A DNA stretch of 64,000 nt, taken from Ruegeria sp. TM1040 (GTDB lineage: Bacteria > Pseudomonadota > Alphaproteobacteria > Rhodobacterales > Rhodobacteraceae). Where the stretch lies: positions 1,387,501 through 1,451,500 of the forward strand of contig NC_008044.1 of assembly GCF_000014065.1 (NCBI RefSeq). Reading direction: 5' to 3'. Below are positions 15,191 through 22,389 of the stretch, piece after piece. Each line of letters begins with the position of its first letter. Within the stretch, counting starts at the first letter, position 1. The notes below the pieces were generated by a model. That model saw nothing but the letters and a program-made list of their open reading frames with translations. It had not been told where the DNA came from and ran no database searches. The translations under genes and the position numbers were made by a program.

Positions 15191-16185
15191 TGCGCCACCT
15201 CAAGCATGGCTTGCGCCTCTGCGTCGGTGATGCGAAGTCCAGCCCTACGGCAGTCCGCAGCGGTCACCTTCCCGGCACGGATGCACTTCGCTGCGGTGTC
15301 AGGGCTGATCTTGCCGAACATGAAATGGCCCATTTCGACGCTGCGTATCGTCTTTGCCCAGTGTTCGACGAAATCAGTTTCGGATGCGCTGGGCGTGGCA
15401 GGCTGGGCTGGAACGTAGGTTTGCCAGAAACCATCCTCGAAAAACCGATCTGCGCGGCGGATATAGCGCGGGGCGTTTCCCTGCTGCTCAGCCGCATAGG
15501 CCTCGGCTGCGCCGATGATCTGCTCGGCAGTAGCCCCGGACTCCAAGGCTCTGCTGATCGCTCGAAGGGTTGCCTTCGCTGTCGCCAGCTTCGGAAACAC
15601 CCGCTCGAAGTCTTTCAACAAATTATCCGAACAAACATCCGTTGTGGGCGCGGATTGGTCCGCGCAACTTGTTTGTTTTTCTTTTTGTTTGTTGTTCTTT
15701 CTTATGGGGCCGGTTTTTCCGGCGGGCGGGTTCAACCGGCGGGCGGGTTTTTCCGGCTCACGGTGAGAGGGTTCGACCGGCTGCGCACCGGTAGCCGGTT
15801 TTTCCGGCTCACGGTGATTGCCGTTTTCCCCCGCATCTTGTGGCTCGCTACCCCCTGATGACACTGCATCTGGTGCCTGCGGTTCGTCGAACACTTCCCA
15901 GATATATCCCTCCAGGCGCCCGTTTTCGCCGTTCTTGGCGTGGACGCGTAGATAGCCCGCTTCGATCACCTCGCGGCGGATCCGCTGCCACTTGTCTTTT
16001 TTGCAGCCGAGGATGCGCTGACATTCGGAAACGTAGAACGTCCAACTATCGCTGCATGACATGATGTAGCAAAGCAGGAGCCGCGCCTCTGGCGAGATCT
16101 CCACATCGCGGATCAAAGCGTTCGGGATTGTCGAGAATGCAGTACGGCGGCGAATGCTGACCGATGCCTCTTTCTTGGCCGTCAT
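15187..16185 (-). CDS. Phage replication initiator-like protein (winged-helix N-terminus)
   Basis: A 332-residue protein. Residues 15-80 form the winged-helix domain of phage replication proteins (RTAFSTIPNALIRDVEISPE, ARLLLCYIMSCSDSWTFYVS). A Pro/Glu/Gly-rich linker (about 105-165) contains the repeated HREPEKPA and a Lys/Gln-rich stretch (RKNNKQKEKQ). The C-terminal half is helical (LLKDFERVFPKLATAKATLR; IRRADRFFEDGFWQTYV), as in O-like or DnaD-like initiators that recruit the helicase loader. The linker DNA holds an iteron-like array, as in lambda O. It overlaps genes on both sides in ATGA fashion. Confidence 0.75.
   Translation of the reverse strand: MTAKKEASVSIRRRTAFSTIPNALIRDVEISPEARLLLCYIMSCSDSWTFYVSECQRILGCKKDKWQRIRREVIEAGYLRVHAKNGENGRLEGYIWEVFDEPQAPDAVSSGGSEPQDAGENGNHREPEKPATGAQPVEPSHREPEKPARRLNPPAGKTGPIRKNNKQKEKQTSCADQSAPTTDVCSDNLLKDFERVFPKLATAKATLRAISRALESGATAEQIIGAAEAYAAEQQGNAPRYIRRADRFFEDGFWQTYVPAQPATPSASETDFVEHWAKTIRSVEMGHFMFGKISPDTAAKCIRAGKVTAADCRRAGLRITDAEAQAMLEVAQ
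15667..15807. repeat. Iteron array and AT-rich tract inside the initiator gene: candidate origin of replication
   Basis: Five copies of GGTTnnnCCGG lie at 15712-15722, 15729-15739, 15746-15756, 15770-15780 and 15797-15807. The first three are spaced exactly 17 bases apart, which shifts the protein reading frame between copies. The repetition is therefore in the DNA, not only in the protein. The last part also carries two perfect 21-base repeats (15746-15766 and 15797-15817). Directly beside the array, 15667-15704 is a strand-biased, T-rich tract (almost no A or C on the plus strand). Iterons next to a purine/pyrimidine-biased melting region within the initiator gene is the layout of the lambda origin in gene O. 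Confidence 0.6.
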
Positions 16186-16385
16186 GACCGCCCCCTTAGC
16201 TGCGCCAAGGCTTGCGAGAATAGCTTTCCGCCGAGCGACGCGGCTGGAACCGTCGATGCGACCGCAGGGCCCAAGATCTTGTGCGTGACCCGACAGGCCT
16301 CGGCGGCAGCCTTGGCCAGGGCGCGGGTGTCGCGCCTTTCCTGCGCATGCCTGACGGCTGCACAGGCCTGCTCTCTGGGATTCAT
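16182..16385 (-). CDS. Small phage protein (67 aa), unknown
   Basis: Starts at the ATG at 16385 (MNPREQACAAVRHAQERRDT) and ends in ATGA overlap with the initiator gene. A longer open frame upstream is antisense-like and lies inside the methyltransferase gene in another frame, so it is not used. The product is a short, basic, helical protein (ALAKAAAEACRVTHKILGPA). The overlap with the initiator start suggests translational coupling. No function is recognised. Confidence 0.55.
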   Translation of the reverse strand: MNPREQACAAVRHAQERRDTRALAKAAAEACRVTHKILGPAVASTVPAASLGGKLFSQALAQLRGRS

Positions 16386-16387
16386 GG

Positions 16388-16921
16388 TTAGACCCTCCCT
16401 ATGAACTCGGTGCGCCCGTGGTCCTCTGCTGTGAACAGATGCCAGGCGCAGTTGTCTTTTCCGGTGTGCTTGCTGCCCTCGATCCACTTGACCCGCCCGA
16501 CCGATACGATCTTGCGGCAGTGGCGCAGGTACGGGCGCGCCTGCAGGGTGTAGGACCAATCCGCATCGAACAGCAGCCACGTCGGGCAGACCTGAATGCA
16601 GTGCGCAATCAGCGGGTGCAGGATCACGCGCGACCACGGCGGGTTGGTAATGATGAAATCCAGCGGGCGCTGCGGGCGCTGCAGCGGTTGCCAATTCAGG
16701 GCGTCGCCCTGTACTACGTCGCCGCGCCCGGGATTGATATCGACCGCCTCGGCGCACGTCCCACCGATCCGGCGCAGGTGGTCGATCAGTTTACCGTTTC
16801 CGGCGCAAGGCTCAGAGAACCGAAACTGCGCTGGCAGATGTGGCGCCAATATCGGCACCGGCCCCCAGGGCGTGCGGTACAGATCATTCTTGCGGCGTTT
16901 GAAGGAGCTGCGCTTACCCAT
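16388..16921 (-). CDS. Phage DNA methyltransferase (amino-group type, NPPW)
   Basis: A 177-residue protein started at the ATG at 16921, chosen because AGGAGG lies 8 bases before it; a GTG three codons upstream is also open. It has the SAM-binding motif SEPCAGNGKLIDHLRRIG with acidic motif II (EAVDINPG) and the catalytic motif ITNPPWSR. NPPW marks methylation of an exocyclic amino group (N6-adenine or N4-cytosine). It lacks an obvious separate target-recognition domain, like other small phage methyltransferases. It probably modifies phage DNA against host restriction; specificity cannot be read. Confidence 0.75.
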   Translation of the reverse strand: MGKRSSFKRRKNDLYRTPWGPVPILAPHLPAQFRFSEPCAGNGKLIDHLRRIGGTCAEAVDINPGRGDVVQGDALNWQPLQRPQRPLDFIITNPPWSRVILHPLIAHCIQVCPTWLLFDADWSYTLQARPYLRHCRKIVSVGRVKWIEGSKHTGKDNCAWHLFTAEDHGRTEFIGRV

Positions 16922-17197
16922 GGGTGGCACCTCCTAAGAATAGCTGACGGTGACGGGATTGCCCGCCTCTGGCGCCCGCCCGCGCCCCGGTGATCAAGCT
17001 TTTCAGGCTCCATTGCTCTCTCAGGCCGCGCCGGGTCCTGATGCCAGCATGATCTTGGTGTTCCGCTGTCCCGTGATGTCCAGCGGGGAAGTATTCCGGC
17101 GCGTGTTCGTTGCGCGGTGGGTTTGCAGCCCCACCGAGCGCCTTCATCCCGCTAACCAGATAGGAGGCAGCAGAATGAAATTCTCTGTGACGACACT

Positions 17198-17380
17198 TCA
17201 TTCGGTCGCCTTGTCTTGGCGAAACTCGTAGCGCCGTTTCACTTCACGGTTGCTAGAGAGGTGACGAACGGTAATCTCAAAAGTGGAGAGCTTGCTTCCA
17301 AATTTGGCGACAATCGACTGCTCCACCGAGTTGCCATCATCAACAGAAGGTATCCCGCCCTTGGTTTCGGTATCAGACAT
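17198..17380 (-). CDS. Small phage protein (60 aa), unknown
   Basis: Starts at the ATG at 17380 (MSDTETKGGIPSVDDGNSVE), which has AAGGA 9 bases upstream, and encodes a short protein with a beta-rich centre (SKLSTFEITVRHLSSNREVK). A few more codons are open upstream without a better start. Its first bases abut the start region of a rightward gene whose possible upstream extension would overlap it on the opposite strand. The good ribosome site is the main support; function is unknown. Confidence 0.45.
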   Translation of the reverse strand: MSDTETKGGIPSVDDGNSVEQSIVAKFGSKLSTFEITVRHLSSNREVKRRYEFRQDKATE

Positions 17381-17381
17381 T

Positions 17382-17648
17382 TTGAAAATCCTTGATAAAG
17401 CGCCCATCTGGAAGCGGCTCAAAGAGCTGCCCGGACGGATTGAAGCGCTTGAAGCGCGAGTTGCGGAGTTGGAGGGTCAACCGGCACAAGCGTCGCACCT
17501 GCATACCTGCGCACAATGCGGGAAGCCTGCGAGTGTCACAAAAATTTCGGATCACCCGGAATTTGGCTTTGCTGGCGTGAAAATCCGCACGATCACATGT
17601 GAGGATGGTCACGCGCTCAACTATGATTGGGACCCAAGTAAGGACTAG
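17382..17648 (+). CDS. Small zinc-ribbon-like phage protein with coiled coil
   Basis: A rightward protein: a helix LKILDKAPIWKRLKELPGRI, then a coiled coil (EALEARVAELEGQ), then a Cys-containing end (HTCAQCGKPASV, then TITCEDGHAL). The CxxC...C pattern suggests a small zinc ribbon. This helix-coil-ribbon layout recurs in alphaproteobacterial prophages. The start is uncertain: the frame is open from a GTG at 17283, but the recognisable protein begins at a TTG at 17382. The longer form would overlap the leftward gene at 17198-17380 in antisense. Confidence 0.5.
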   Translation: MKILDKAPIWKRLKELPGRIEALEARVAELEGQPAQASHLHTCAQCGKPASVTKISDHPEFGFAGVKIRTITCEDGHALNYDWDPSKD

Positions 17649-17683
17649 TGGGTGCTGATTTCTCTTGCTTTTGTGAGCCATAT

Positions 17684-18007
17684 TCACGCCGCTACCTCCA
17701 ACGCCTGACCGAAAAACTCAGGCGCGCCGGGGTCGGTCAGCATGACGAGCAAAGCGATATGGCTGGCTGGCGCTGTGACGGCGCCCCACCAGTTCAGCGC
17801 GGTCTGAAACGATACATCGCAGAACAGCGCGACCTCGCGCGGGCTGTGGAACCGGGTACGGAAGTATGACGACCAAAGATCAGGCGCGCTGACCTTTAGG
17901 GCGTGCGGGTCAAACTGATTTGACCAAGACTTTTGCCCAGCGCCACGCGCATCATGACCGCATGGTAGATCATTGTTCACAATCAGGGTTAGACGCTGGC
18001 GGCTCAT
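17684..18007 (-). CDS. HTH-like phage protein downstream of the Cro-like gene
   Basis: A 107-residue protein from the ATG at 18007, which overlaps the stop of the Cro-like gene as ATGA. The central part (DLWSSYFRTRFHSPREVALF, then CDVSFQTALNWWGAVTAP) has the spacing of a helix-turn-helix in which the recognition helix reads TALNWWGAV. Being second in the leftward early operon it may be a regulator like CII or an Roi-type protein. The fold is inferred from pattern; the translational coupling to the upstream gene is seen directly. Confidence 0.6.
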   Translation of the reverse strand: MSRQRLTLIVNNDLPCGHDARGAGQKSWSNQFDPHALKVSAPDLWSSYFRTRFHSPREVALFCDVSFQTALNWWGAVTAPASHIALLVMLTDPGAPEFFGQALEVAA

Positions 18008-18216
18008 GCGGCTGCCTCCGGCGAGTCCGCAGGTGCGGGATTGTCGGCCATATAGCGGCGGATCTTGTCCACGGTGTGCAGCGTCGGGCTGGACCGTCCT
18101 GCCTTCCAGGCTTTCCACTGGCGCCAATTGGCACCGATGGCTTGACGCAAGATATGCTGCGGGCTTCGGCCAACAGCAGCCGCATAGGTTGTGATCTCTT
18201 CGAGAAACTGTTCCAT
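18004..18216 (-). CDS. Cro-like small HTH repressor
   Basis: A 70-residue protein, the first gene of the leftward early operon and divergent from the CI-like gene. Its body (ITTYAAAVGRSPQHILRQAI, then GANWRQWKAWKAGRSSPTLH) is a compact helix-turn-helix with a YdaS/Cro-like layout. It is separated from the repressor gene by an 86-base region that contains operator palindromes. Position, size and HTH support a Cro/antirepressor role in the lysis-lysogeny switch. GGGG lies just before the ATG. Confidence 0.65.
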   Translation of the reverse strand: MEQFLEEITTYAAAVGRSPQHILRQAIGANWRQWKAWKAGRSSPTLHTVDKIRRYMADNPAPADSPEAAA

Positions 18217-18225
18217 GCCCCTTAA

Positions 18226-18301
18226 TGGGGTTTATTTACCCCATCGGTCAAGGGTCATTTTACGCCATGCGCGACGCTCAACAATGGGGTAATTTACCCC
18301 T
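18226..18301. promoter_or_regulatory. Operator cluster of the CI-like repressor (three sites)
   Basis: Two clear palindromes lie between the divergent Cro-like and CI-like genes: TGGGGTTTATTTACCCCA at 18226-18243 and TGGGGTAATTTACCCCT at 18285-18301. A weaker copy on the opposite strand (18251-18266, 12 of 16 positions matching GGGGTAATATTACCCC) lies between them. The same palindrome recurs twice at 25171-25216. A three-site cluster between divergent regulators resembles the right operator of lambda. The rightmost site ends one base before the repressor ATG, so it could also set autorepression. Confidence 0.75.
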
Positions 18302-18302
18302 C

Positions 18303-18938
18303 ATGCAACAGACTTTTCGGGACGCATTTCTTGCGGCTATCAAAACCACCGGCAAATCTATGCGACAGGTCGCTCTGGACGCAGGCGTTTCCTATGAGCA
18401 ACTCAAAAATCTTTCGCAGGGCAAGAGTAAGTCGACAAACGTTGACGATGCCATCCGCATAGCTGCATCTTTCGGGACCAACCTCGAAAACTTCTTGGAA
18501 GGGAATACCGCACCCTCTGTGCGCCCGACTATCTCGATCGCGGGCACAGTTGGCGCGGGGGCGCAGGTTCCGGTGTTCGATGCCTACCCGAAAGGCGGTG
18601 GCCCGCAGGTGGAGTGCCCTCCGGGCCTGTCTCCGCATGGCATCGTTGCTGTTGAGGTTGAGGGAGACAGTATGGAGCCCGTTTATTCGGACAGGGACTT
18701 GTTGTTTTACAGCCGAAACGGTCACGACAGCGTTCCATCGGACATCATCGGGCATCGCTGTGTCTGCGAAGACGAGGACGGCATGGGGTGGGTCAAACAA
18801 GTAAAGGCCGGGGACGAACCCGGCCTATTTCATCTTATTTCATTGAATCCCGGCGCGAACAACATCTGGAACGTGCGTCTGAAGTGGGCGGCTCGGGTCC
18901 AACTGCACTGGCCAGCCGACTTGGCGAAAAAGGCATGA
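18303..18938 (+). CDS. CI-like repressor with S24/LexA-type C-terminal domain
   Basis: A 211-residue protein from the ATG at 18303; the frame is open earlier, but that would run through the operators. The N-terminal XRE-type HTH reads MRQVALDAGVSYEQLKNLSQ. The C-terminal S24 peptidase-like domain has the nucleophile Ser in GDSMEP and the Lys in GWVKQVK, 42 residues on, with a hinge Ala-Gly (SIAGTVGAGAQ) as candidate cleavage site. This is the layout of RecA-triggered autocleaving repressors, so the prophage is probably SOS-inducible. It should bind the GGGGT...ACCCC operators on both arms. Confidence 0.88.
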   Translation: MQQTFRDAFLAAIKTTGKSMRQVALDAGVSYEQLKNLSQGKSKSTNVDDAIRIAASFGTNLENFLEGNTAPSVRPTISIAGTVGAGAQVPVFDAYPKGGGPQVECPPGLSPHGIVAVEVEGDSMEPVYSDRDLLFYSRNGHDSVPSDIIGHRCVCEDEDGMGWVKQVKAGDEPGLFHLISLNPGANNIWNVRLKWAARVQLHWPADLAKKA

Positions 18939-19298
18939 CATATCGCTTCATGCGTCAAGTCTAGATAGACCTGCTTGGCGGCTATGCGCAGTTAGCGACA
19001 TTTGCAAAGTCTTAGGATCTGCCACCTGGGCAATGGCCCCATGCTGCACGAGCAATCGAGGGAGCAGACCTTCGCTGCAGATGCAGCCATAAACCACTGT
19101 CGAACGGAAGGGAGGCGGACATATCAGCCGCTCGCCTGCCGAGGAGCAATGAGCGCTTTGAAGTTTTTGTGGGCATTCGTGAGAGCATTGGAATCGGTAA
19201 CATAGCCGTCACAGAAGGCAGGAAATAGACAGGCATTTCCAAACCAATGCCATCGGTGCGCGGCGACATCCTCGAAGCCTCGCCGGTCGCTCAATAAG
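18939..19298. other. Gene-free stretch after the repressor gene
   Basis: No convincing gene in 360 bases. It contains one copy of a 35-base dispersed repeat (18977-19011) and sequence rich in short GC/AT alternations like decayed intergenic DNA. It marks the border between the immunity region and the cargo island. The cargo genes on the far side point toward it, so it probably receives the end of their transcript; no strong terminator hairpin was seen. Confidence 0.5.
18977..19011 (+). repeat. 35-base direct repeat, copy 1
   Basis: Matches 22204-22238 at 32 of 35 positions in the same orientation; the shared part includes GCGCAG, TAGCGAC and TTTGCAAAGTC. The two copies bracket the coiled-coil and ankyrin genes and the small gene at 21654. 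They could be ends of an inserted segment or members of a dispersed intergenic repeat of this bacterial group. Confidence 0.6.
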
Positions 19299-20216
19299 TC
19301 ATTCGCCTGGGCGCCTTACATTCTCGAACTCAGGCGCACCATCAAAACTCGGCGATGCAGATTCGCCAGGGCGCAGGATAGTTGAGCAGTCGAACCGAAG
19401 TTCGGCTGGCACATCTGCACTCAGATCGCGGCACGAAGTCACGTCAGGACCACCTGCCAAAATATCCCAAAACTCCGCTGGCGAATAGCCACAGGCAGGA
19501 ACTTCCGCTTCAGGCTCACCCGATAGCAGCTCCGACATCTCGCGGGTATCTGCTAGGGTTAAGCAGGCATCGCGCACCTCCATGAAGGTAACACCGACAA
19601 TCGCGGCGACGCCGACATATGGCACCGCTTCGATCGCCATTGAGGACGTATTAGTGGAGATCATTCGCGAAGTTCGTCGAGCAAGCCGTTCGTTGATCGC
19701 ACTGACACGCTCGCGAAGTGGTCCATCAAGCTCCTCGACTTGAATTTCGAGATTAGCAAGCCGACGACTAAGGCGAACGCGTTCGGCGGTGAGTTCCGCG
19801 GTTTCGCTGGACAAGTTTGTTAGCTCCCGCCGAGCGCGTCTAAGATTTTGATCGAGCTCCGCCTTCTCGTCCGCGAGACGGGCAGCACGCCGATTCAACG
19901 TCTCATTGTCAGCACTGAGTTCGACCACTTCGTTTCGTGCGCGCCGCAACTCGGCATCAAGCCGCTGCGCCTCGGCCTCGAACACTTCAGTCTGCGCAGT
20001 CAGTCTGACCACGGCTTCGCGGTTTCCGCGATGAGTTGTCGGGGTGCCGACATCTGCCACAACGCTGGCTAAACTCCAGAGACCTCGTTTTGTGGCGTCG
20101 TAAACTGCGTCAGCGGTCAGCAAAAGGATATTGCTGCCGAGGATCAACACTACGAAAACAAGTAAGAAAGCGGTACGCCTGAGAACGCGAAGAACGAAGC
20201 TTACTATCCGTCGCAT
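19299..20216 (-). CDS. Inner-membrane protein with long coiled coil, unknown cargo
   Basis: A 305-residue protein. One membrane segment lies near the N-terminus (TAFLLVFVVLILGSNILLLT, about residues 15-35). A coiled coil follows at about 70-190 (heptads rich in Arg, Glu, Leu, for example LRRARNEVVELSADNETLNR). A weakly hydrophobic patch (VPYVGVAAIVGVTFMEV) and a Cys-containing C-terminal region (PACGYSPAEFWDILAGGPDV; DVTSCRDLS) complete it. It lies 6 bases after the ankyrin gene on the same strand, so the two are almost certainly co-expressed. It is not a known phage structural protein. The Cys pairs suggest the C-terminal part is outside the cytoplasm. Confidence 0.6.
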   Translation of the reverse strand: MRRIVSFVLRVLRRTAFLLVFVVLILGSNILLLTADAVYDATKRGLWSLASVVADVGTPTTHRGNREAVVRLTAQTEVFEAEAQRLDAELRRARNEVVELSADNETLNRRAARLADEKAELDQNLRRARRELTNLSSETAELTAERVRLSRRLANLEIQVEELDGPLRERVSAINERLARRTSRMISTNTSSMAIEAVPYVGVAAIVGVTFMEVRDACLTLADTREMSELLSGEPEAEVPACGYSPAEFWDILAGGPDVTSCRDLSADVPAELRFDCSTILRPGESASPSFDGAPEFENVRRPGE

Positions 20217-20222
20217 ATTGTC

Positions 20223-21215
20223 TCAATTCCCTTCGACGCAGATCTCATGAAACCGGAGATCTAGCGCATGGTCCCCGGCGATAGCCTCATTCACTTTAAG
20301 CAACTCGCGTGCGGTACGCTCCTTTGTGTCTGCGGCGCACGGGTCGTCCATAGCTTCGAGGAGGCTCGCCACAGTTTCCGGTTTGGATGAGTAACGAGCA
20401 GCGAGATGCAGAGGTGTCTGACCTTCATTGTTAGTCGCGTTGGCATCTACTCCCTTTTCAAGGAGAAAACGGATCACGCCACTCGGCCGGTCCCAGCCCG
20501 CCGCAACATGCAGCGCATTGTTGTCATCGTTTGAAACAACACTCAGGTCCCCTCCACCGGCCGCGAAGGCAGTCAGGACCCGCAGGTCCTCGGCATGACG
20601 GCTCGCGACCAGGAAAGCAGGCCAATAGTATTTGTCTGCATTCGACTCGATCGGGCGAGCTATCGACGGATCAGCACCACCTGCCATTAGTGCCGAGACA
20701 ACATCCGCGCTGTTGGGGCGCATTACGGCTAAGTGGAGTGGCGTAATTCCGTAGTCCGAGGACAAGGGATTCCACCGATTTTCGACCGCATACCTCGCAT
20801 TTGGATCCGCACCCCAAGCCAAAAGCCAGCGGACGGTTTCGGCGGTTTCACCAGTCTCGGTAGCAATGTGCAGTGCCGTGCGCCCGGCATTATCCAAGCG
20901 GTCTCGTAAGTTCTGCCAGCCCTCCTCGCCTGCGGCTCGACGTATTGCATCAAGCACGAGGTGGTTCTTCTCTGTTTCGACGGCTAAATGCAAAACGGTA
21001 GCGAGTTCGGAGTTTCGTCCATTCAGAAACTCATCACTCTCCGATCCTTCCAGGCAGGCGATCAGCGTTTCGCTGTTACTCTCTCTCACAAATTCAGCAT
21101 CGACTTCGCAGGCGGATGCACTGGCTGAAAAAGCACAGGATAAAAATAGGCCCAAGTATGTTTTCTGCACAGCTGCACTTTCCCAGGAATTTATCACAAC
21201 GGCACAATTAGACAT
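20223..21215 (-). CDS. Secreted ankyrin-repeat protein, cargo
   Basis: A 330-residue protein with a hydrophobic N-terminal signal (TYLGLFLSCAFSASASACEV) and five or more ankyrin-type repeats: GRTALHIATETGETAETVRW with LLAWGADPNA, GITPLHLAVMRPNSADVVSA with LMAGGADPS, NNALHVAAGWDRPSGVIRFL with LEKGVDANA, and GQTPLHLAARYSSKPETVAS. Ankyrin repeats bind other proteins. With the signal it probably works in the periplasm or outside the cell. It is cotranscribed with the coiled-coil membrane protein that follows, a possible partner. It is not needed for a phage particle, so it is likely lysogenic-conversion cargo. Confidence 0.8.
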   Translation of the reverse strand: MSNCAVVINSWESAAVQKTYLGLFLSCAFSASASACEVDAEFVRESNSETLIACLEGSESDEFLNGRNSELATVLHLAVETEKNHLVLDAIRRAAGEEGWQNLRDRLDNAGRTALHIATETGETAETVRWLLAWGADPNARYAVENRWNPLSSDYGITPLHLAVMRPNSADVVSALMAGGADPSIARPIESNADKYYWPAFLVASRHAEDLRVLTAFAAGGGDLSVVSNDDNNALHVAAGWDRPSGVIRFLLEKGVDANATNNEGQTPLHLAARYSSKPETVASLLEAMDDPCAADTKERTARELLKVNEAIAGDHALDLRFHEICVEGN

Positions 21216-21653
21216 TCCTCAGCATCCCGCAAGGCTGCAGGCTTTTCAACAGCGACGACCTTTGGCCTTATCGCGCGTTCGCTTCCAACGATCCTGTGAC
21301 TGGATGAAGTCGGCTTGCTGTGCATTTCAGTCATTGGACGTTGTCGCAGCATCGGTCAATGTGGGCTCAAACCGGACATGCGGCGTCGCGGCAGCAGTGT
21401 TGCAGCAAAATCGCATGCCAGCCCTGCTGCGGGGTGACAGCTGTCAGGAAGCCTTTCGCGCTCGCAGCAGCCCTTTCGTTGCGCCTTGCATGAATGTCGT
21501 GGTTGGGCTGAGTACCGGTCATTCACTGCGCAGGCGCGAAGGTCCGGAGAGGGCCGACGGTTTTGAAATGCGCCATTCGATGGATATCGAAGGCGAGCGC
21601 GAATAGGAGGTCGAGAAGGATCGCGACATCGACCGGGGACCGGATCACAGCCA
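21216..21653. other. Gene-free stretch upstream of the ankyrin gene
   Basis: No supported gene in 438 bases. Open frames exist on both strands but have poor composition (Arg/Ser/Cys-rich) and no ribosome sites. The text looks like degenerate non-coding DNA and must hold the promoter of the leftward ankyrin operon near 21220-21300; no clear -35/-10 pair was recognised. Confidence 0.5.
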
Positions 21654-21992
21654 CTAGCCGTTGAGTAGCTTGTGCAGGGTCGTTTCACCTTCTCGGAGCG
21701 GGATGTCTGCGTGATCGAACCCAATGCCAATCAAGAAGGAAATCACACCTGTCGCTGTTTTGAACTCTCGCACCTTGATCGAATTCTGCGTCAAGCGAGT
21801 CCTTGCAGTTACAAGGAGCTTTTCCTTACCGTCAGCCCCTATAGTCCGCATAATCCAACGGCCATACCAGCTTGGTCCTTTGCGTTCCGGGACGGTCTGA
21901 CACAACACTTCGACCCCATGCCCCTTCTCAGCAAGCTCGCGTAGGCCCTGTTCAGTGATCACGTTTGGTTCAAGTTGGGTTGGTCTGGTCAT
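21654..21992 (-). CDS. Small protein of unknown function in cargo island
   Basis: A 112-residue protein (start MTRPTQLEPNVITEQGLREL). It has a mixed alpha-beta look: an N-terminal helix ending GHGVEVLCQT, strands WYGRWIMRTIGADGKEKLLV, and a C-terminal region GVISFLIGIGFDHADIPL ending in the helix ETTLHKLLNG. The composition and even hydrophobic spacing suggest a real folded protein. It stands alone between two non-coding stretches and was not assigned to a family. It lies about 400 bases downstream of the SIR2-STAND gene on the same strand. Confidence 0.5.
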   Translation of the reverse strand: MTRPTQLEPNVITEQGLRELAEKGHGVEVLCQTVPERKGPSWYGRWIMRTIGADGKEKLLVTARTRLTQNSIKVREFKTATGVISFLIGIGFDHADIPLREGETTLHKLLNG

Positions 21993-22389
21993 CGGATGAT
22001 CTTCACATAACGGGACTTACATCCCTATGCTAGAATGTACCCCAGTTATCAATAGTATATAATTGGTTTTGTCTCTCCGAATATATCCTCGCGAGAATGC
22101 TCGCAAGGCTGGCGGGAGACAGACCCTCCACTCGGAGAGATGCTGCAGAAGATCTCACGACAGGAAAATGCTCATAGTCCATAATGCTGCATCAGCTATG
22201 AGCGGCGGCTTTGCGCAGATAGCGACCTTTGCAAAGTCGCAGCGGCCAGCCAAGCACAAAGACGTGACCGACTCACAGCCGCCATTCGTGTTAGTTACAG
22301 CTGATGATCGGTACACGCTTTTAAGAGATGATCGTATCGGACGCAGCCCGGCACGGACTGAATTCCTACCTCATTACCTTCAAGATATT
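21993..22389. other. Gene-free stretch between the small gene and SIR2-STAND
   Basis: About 400 bases without a supported gene. The part at 22026-22072 is AT-rich and could hold the promoter of the leftward gene at 21654-21992. The second copy of the 35-base repeat lies at 22204-22238. A rightward open frame through this stretch has no ribosome site and runs into the antisense strand of the SIR2 gene. Confidence 0.5.
22204..22238 (+). repeat. 35-base direct repeat, copy 2
   Basis: Same orientation as 18977-19011, with 3 differences in 35 bases. It lies in non-coding DNA about 150 bases beyond the stop of the SIR2-STAND gene. Together the two copies enclose 3.2 kb of cargo. Confidence 0.6.

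Noticed and set aside
15746-15817. Reading the 21-base repeats purely as a protein repeat (HREPEKPA)
   Set aside because: The two 21-base copies are in frame, but the related copies at 15712 and 15729 are out of frame with each other, which points to DNA-level iterons; kept as an origin candidate instead.
16914-17201. Leftward 95-codon open frame upstream of the NPPW methyltransferase
   Set aside because: No good ribosome site, low-complexity Gly/Arg/His composition and overlap into the methyltransferase start. Two competing frames look equally weak, so no gene is called.
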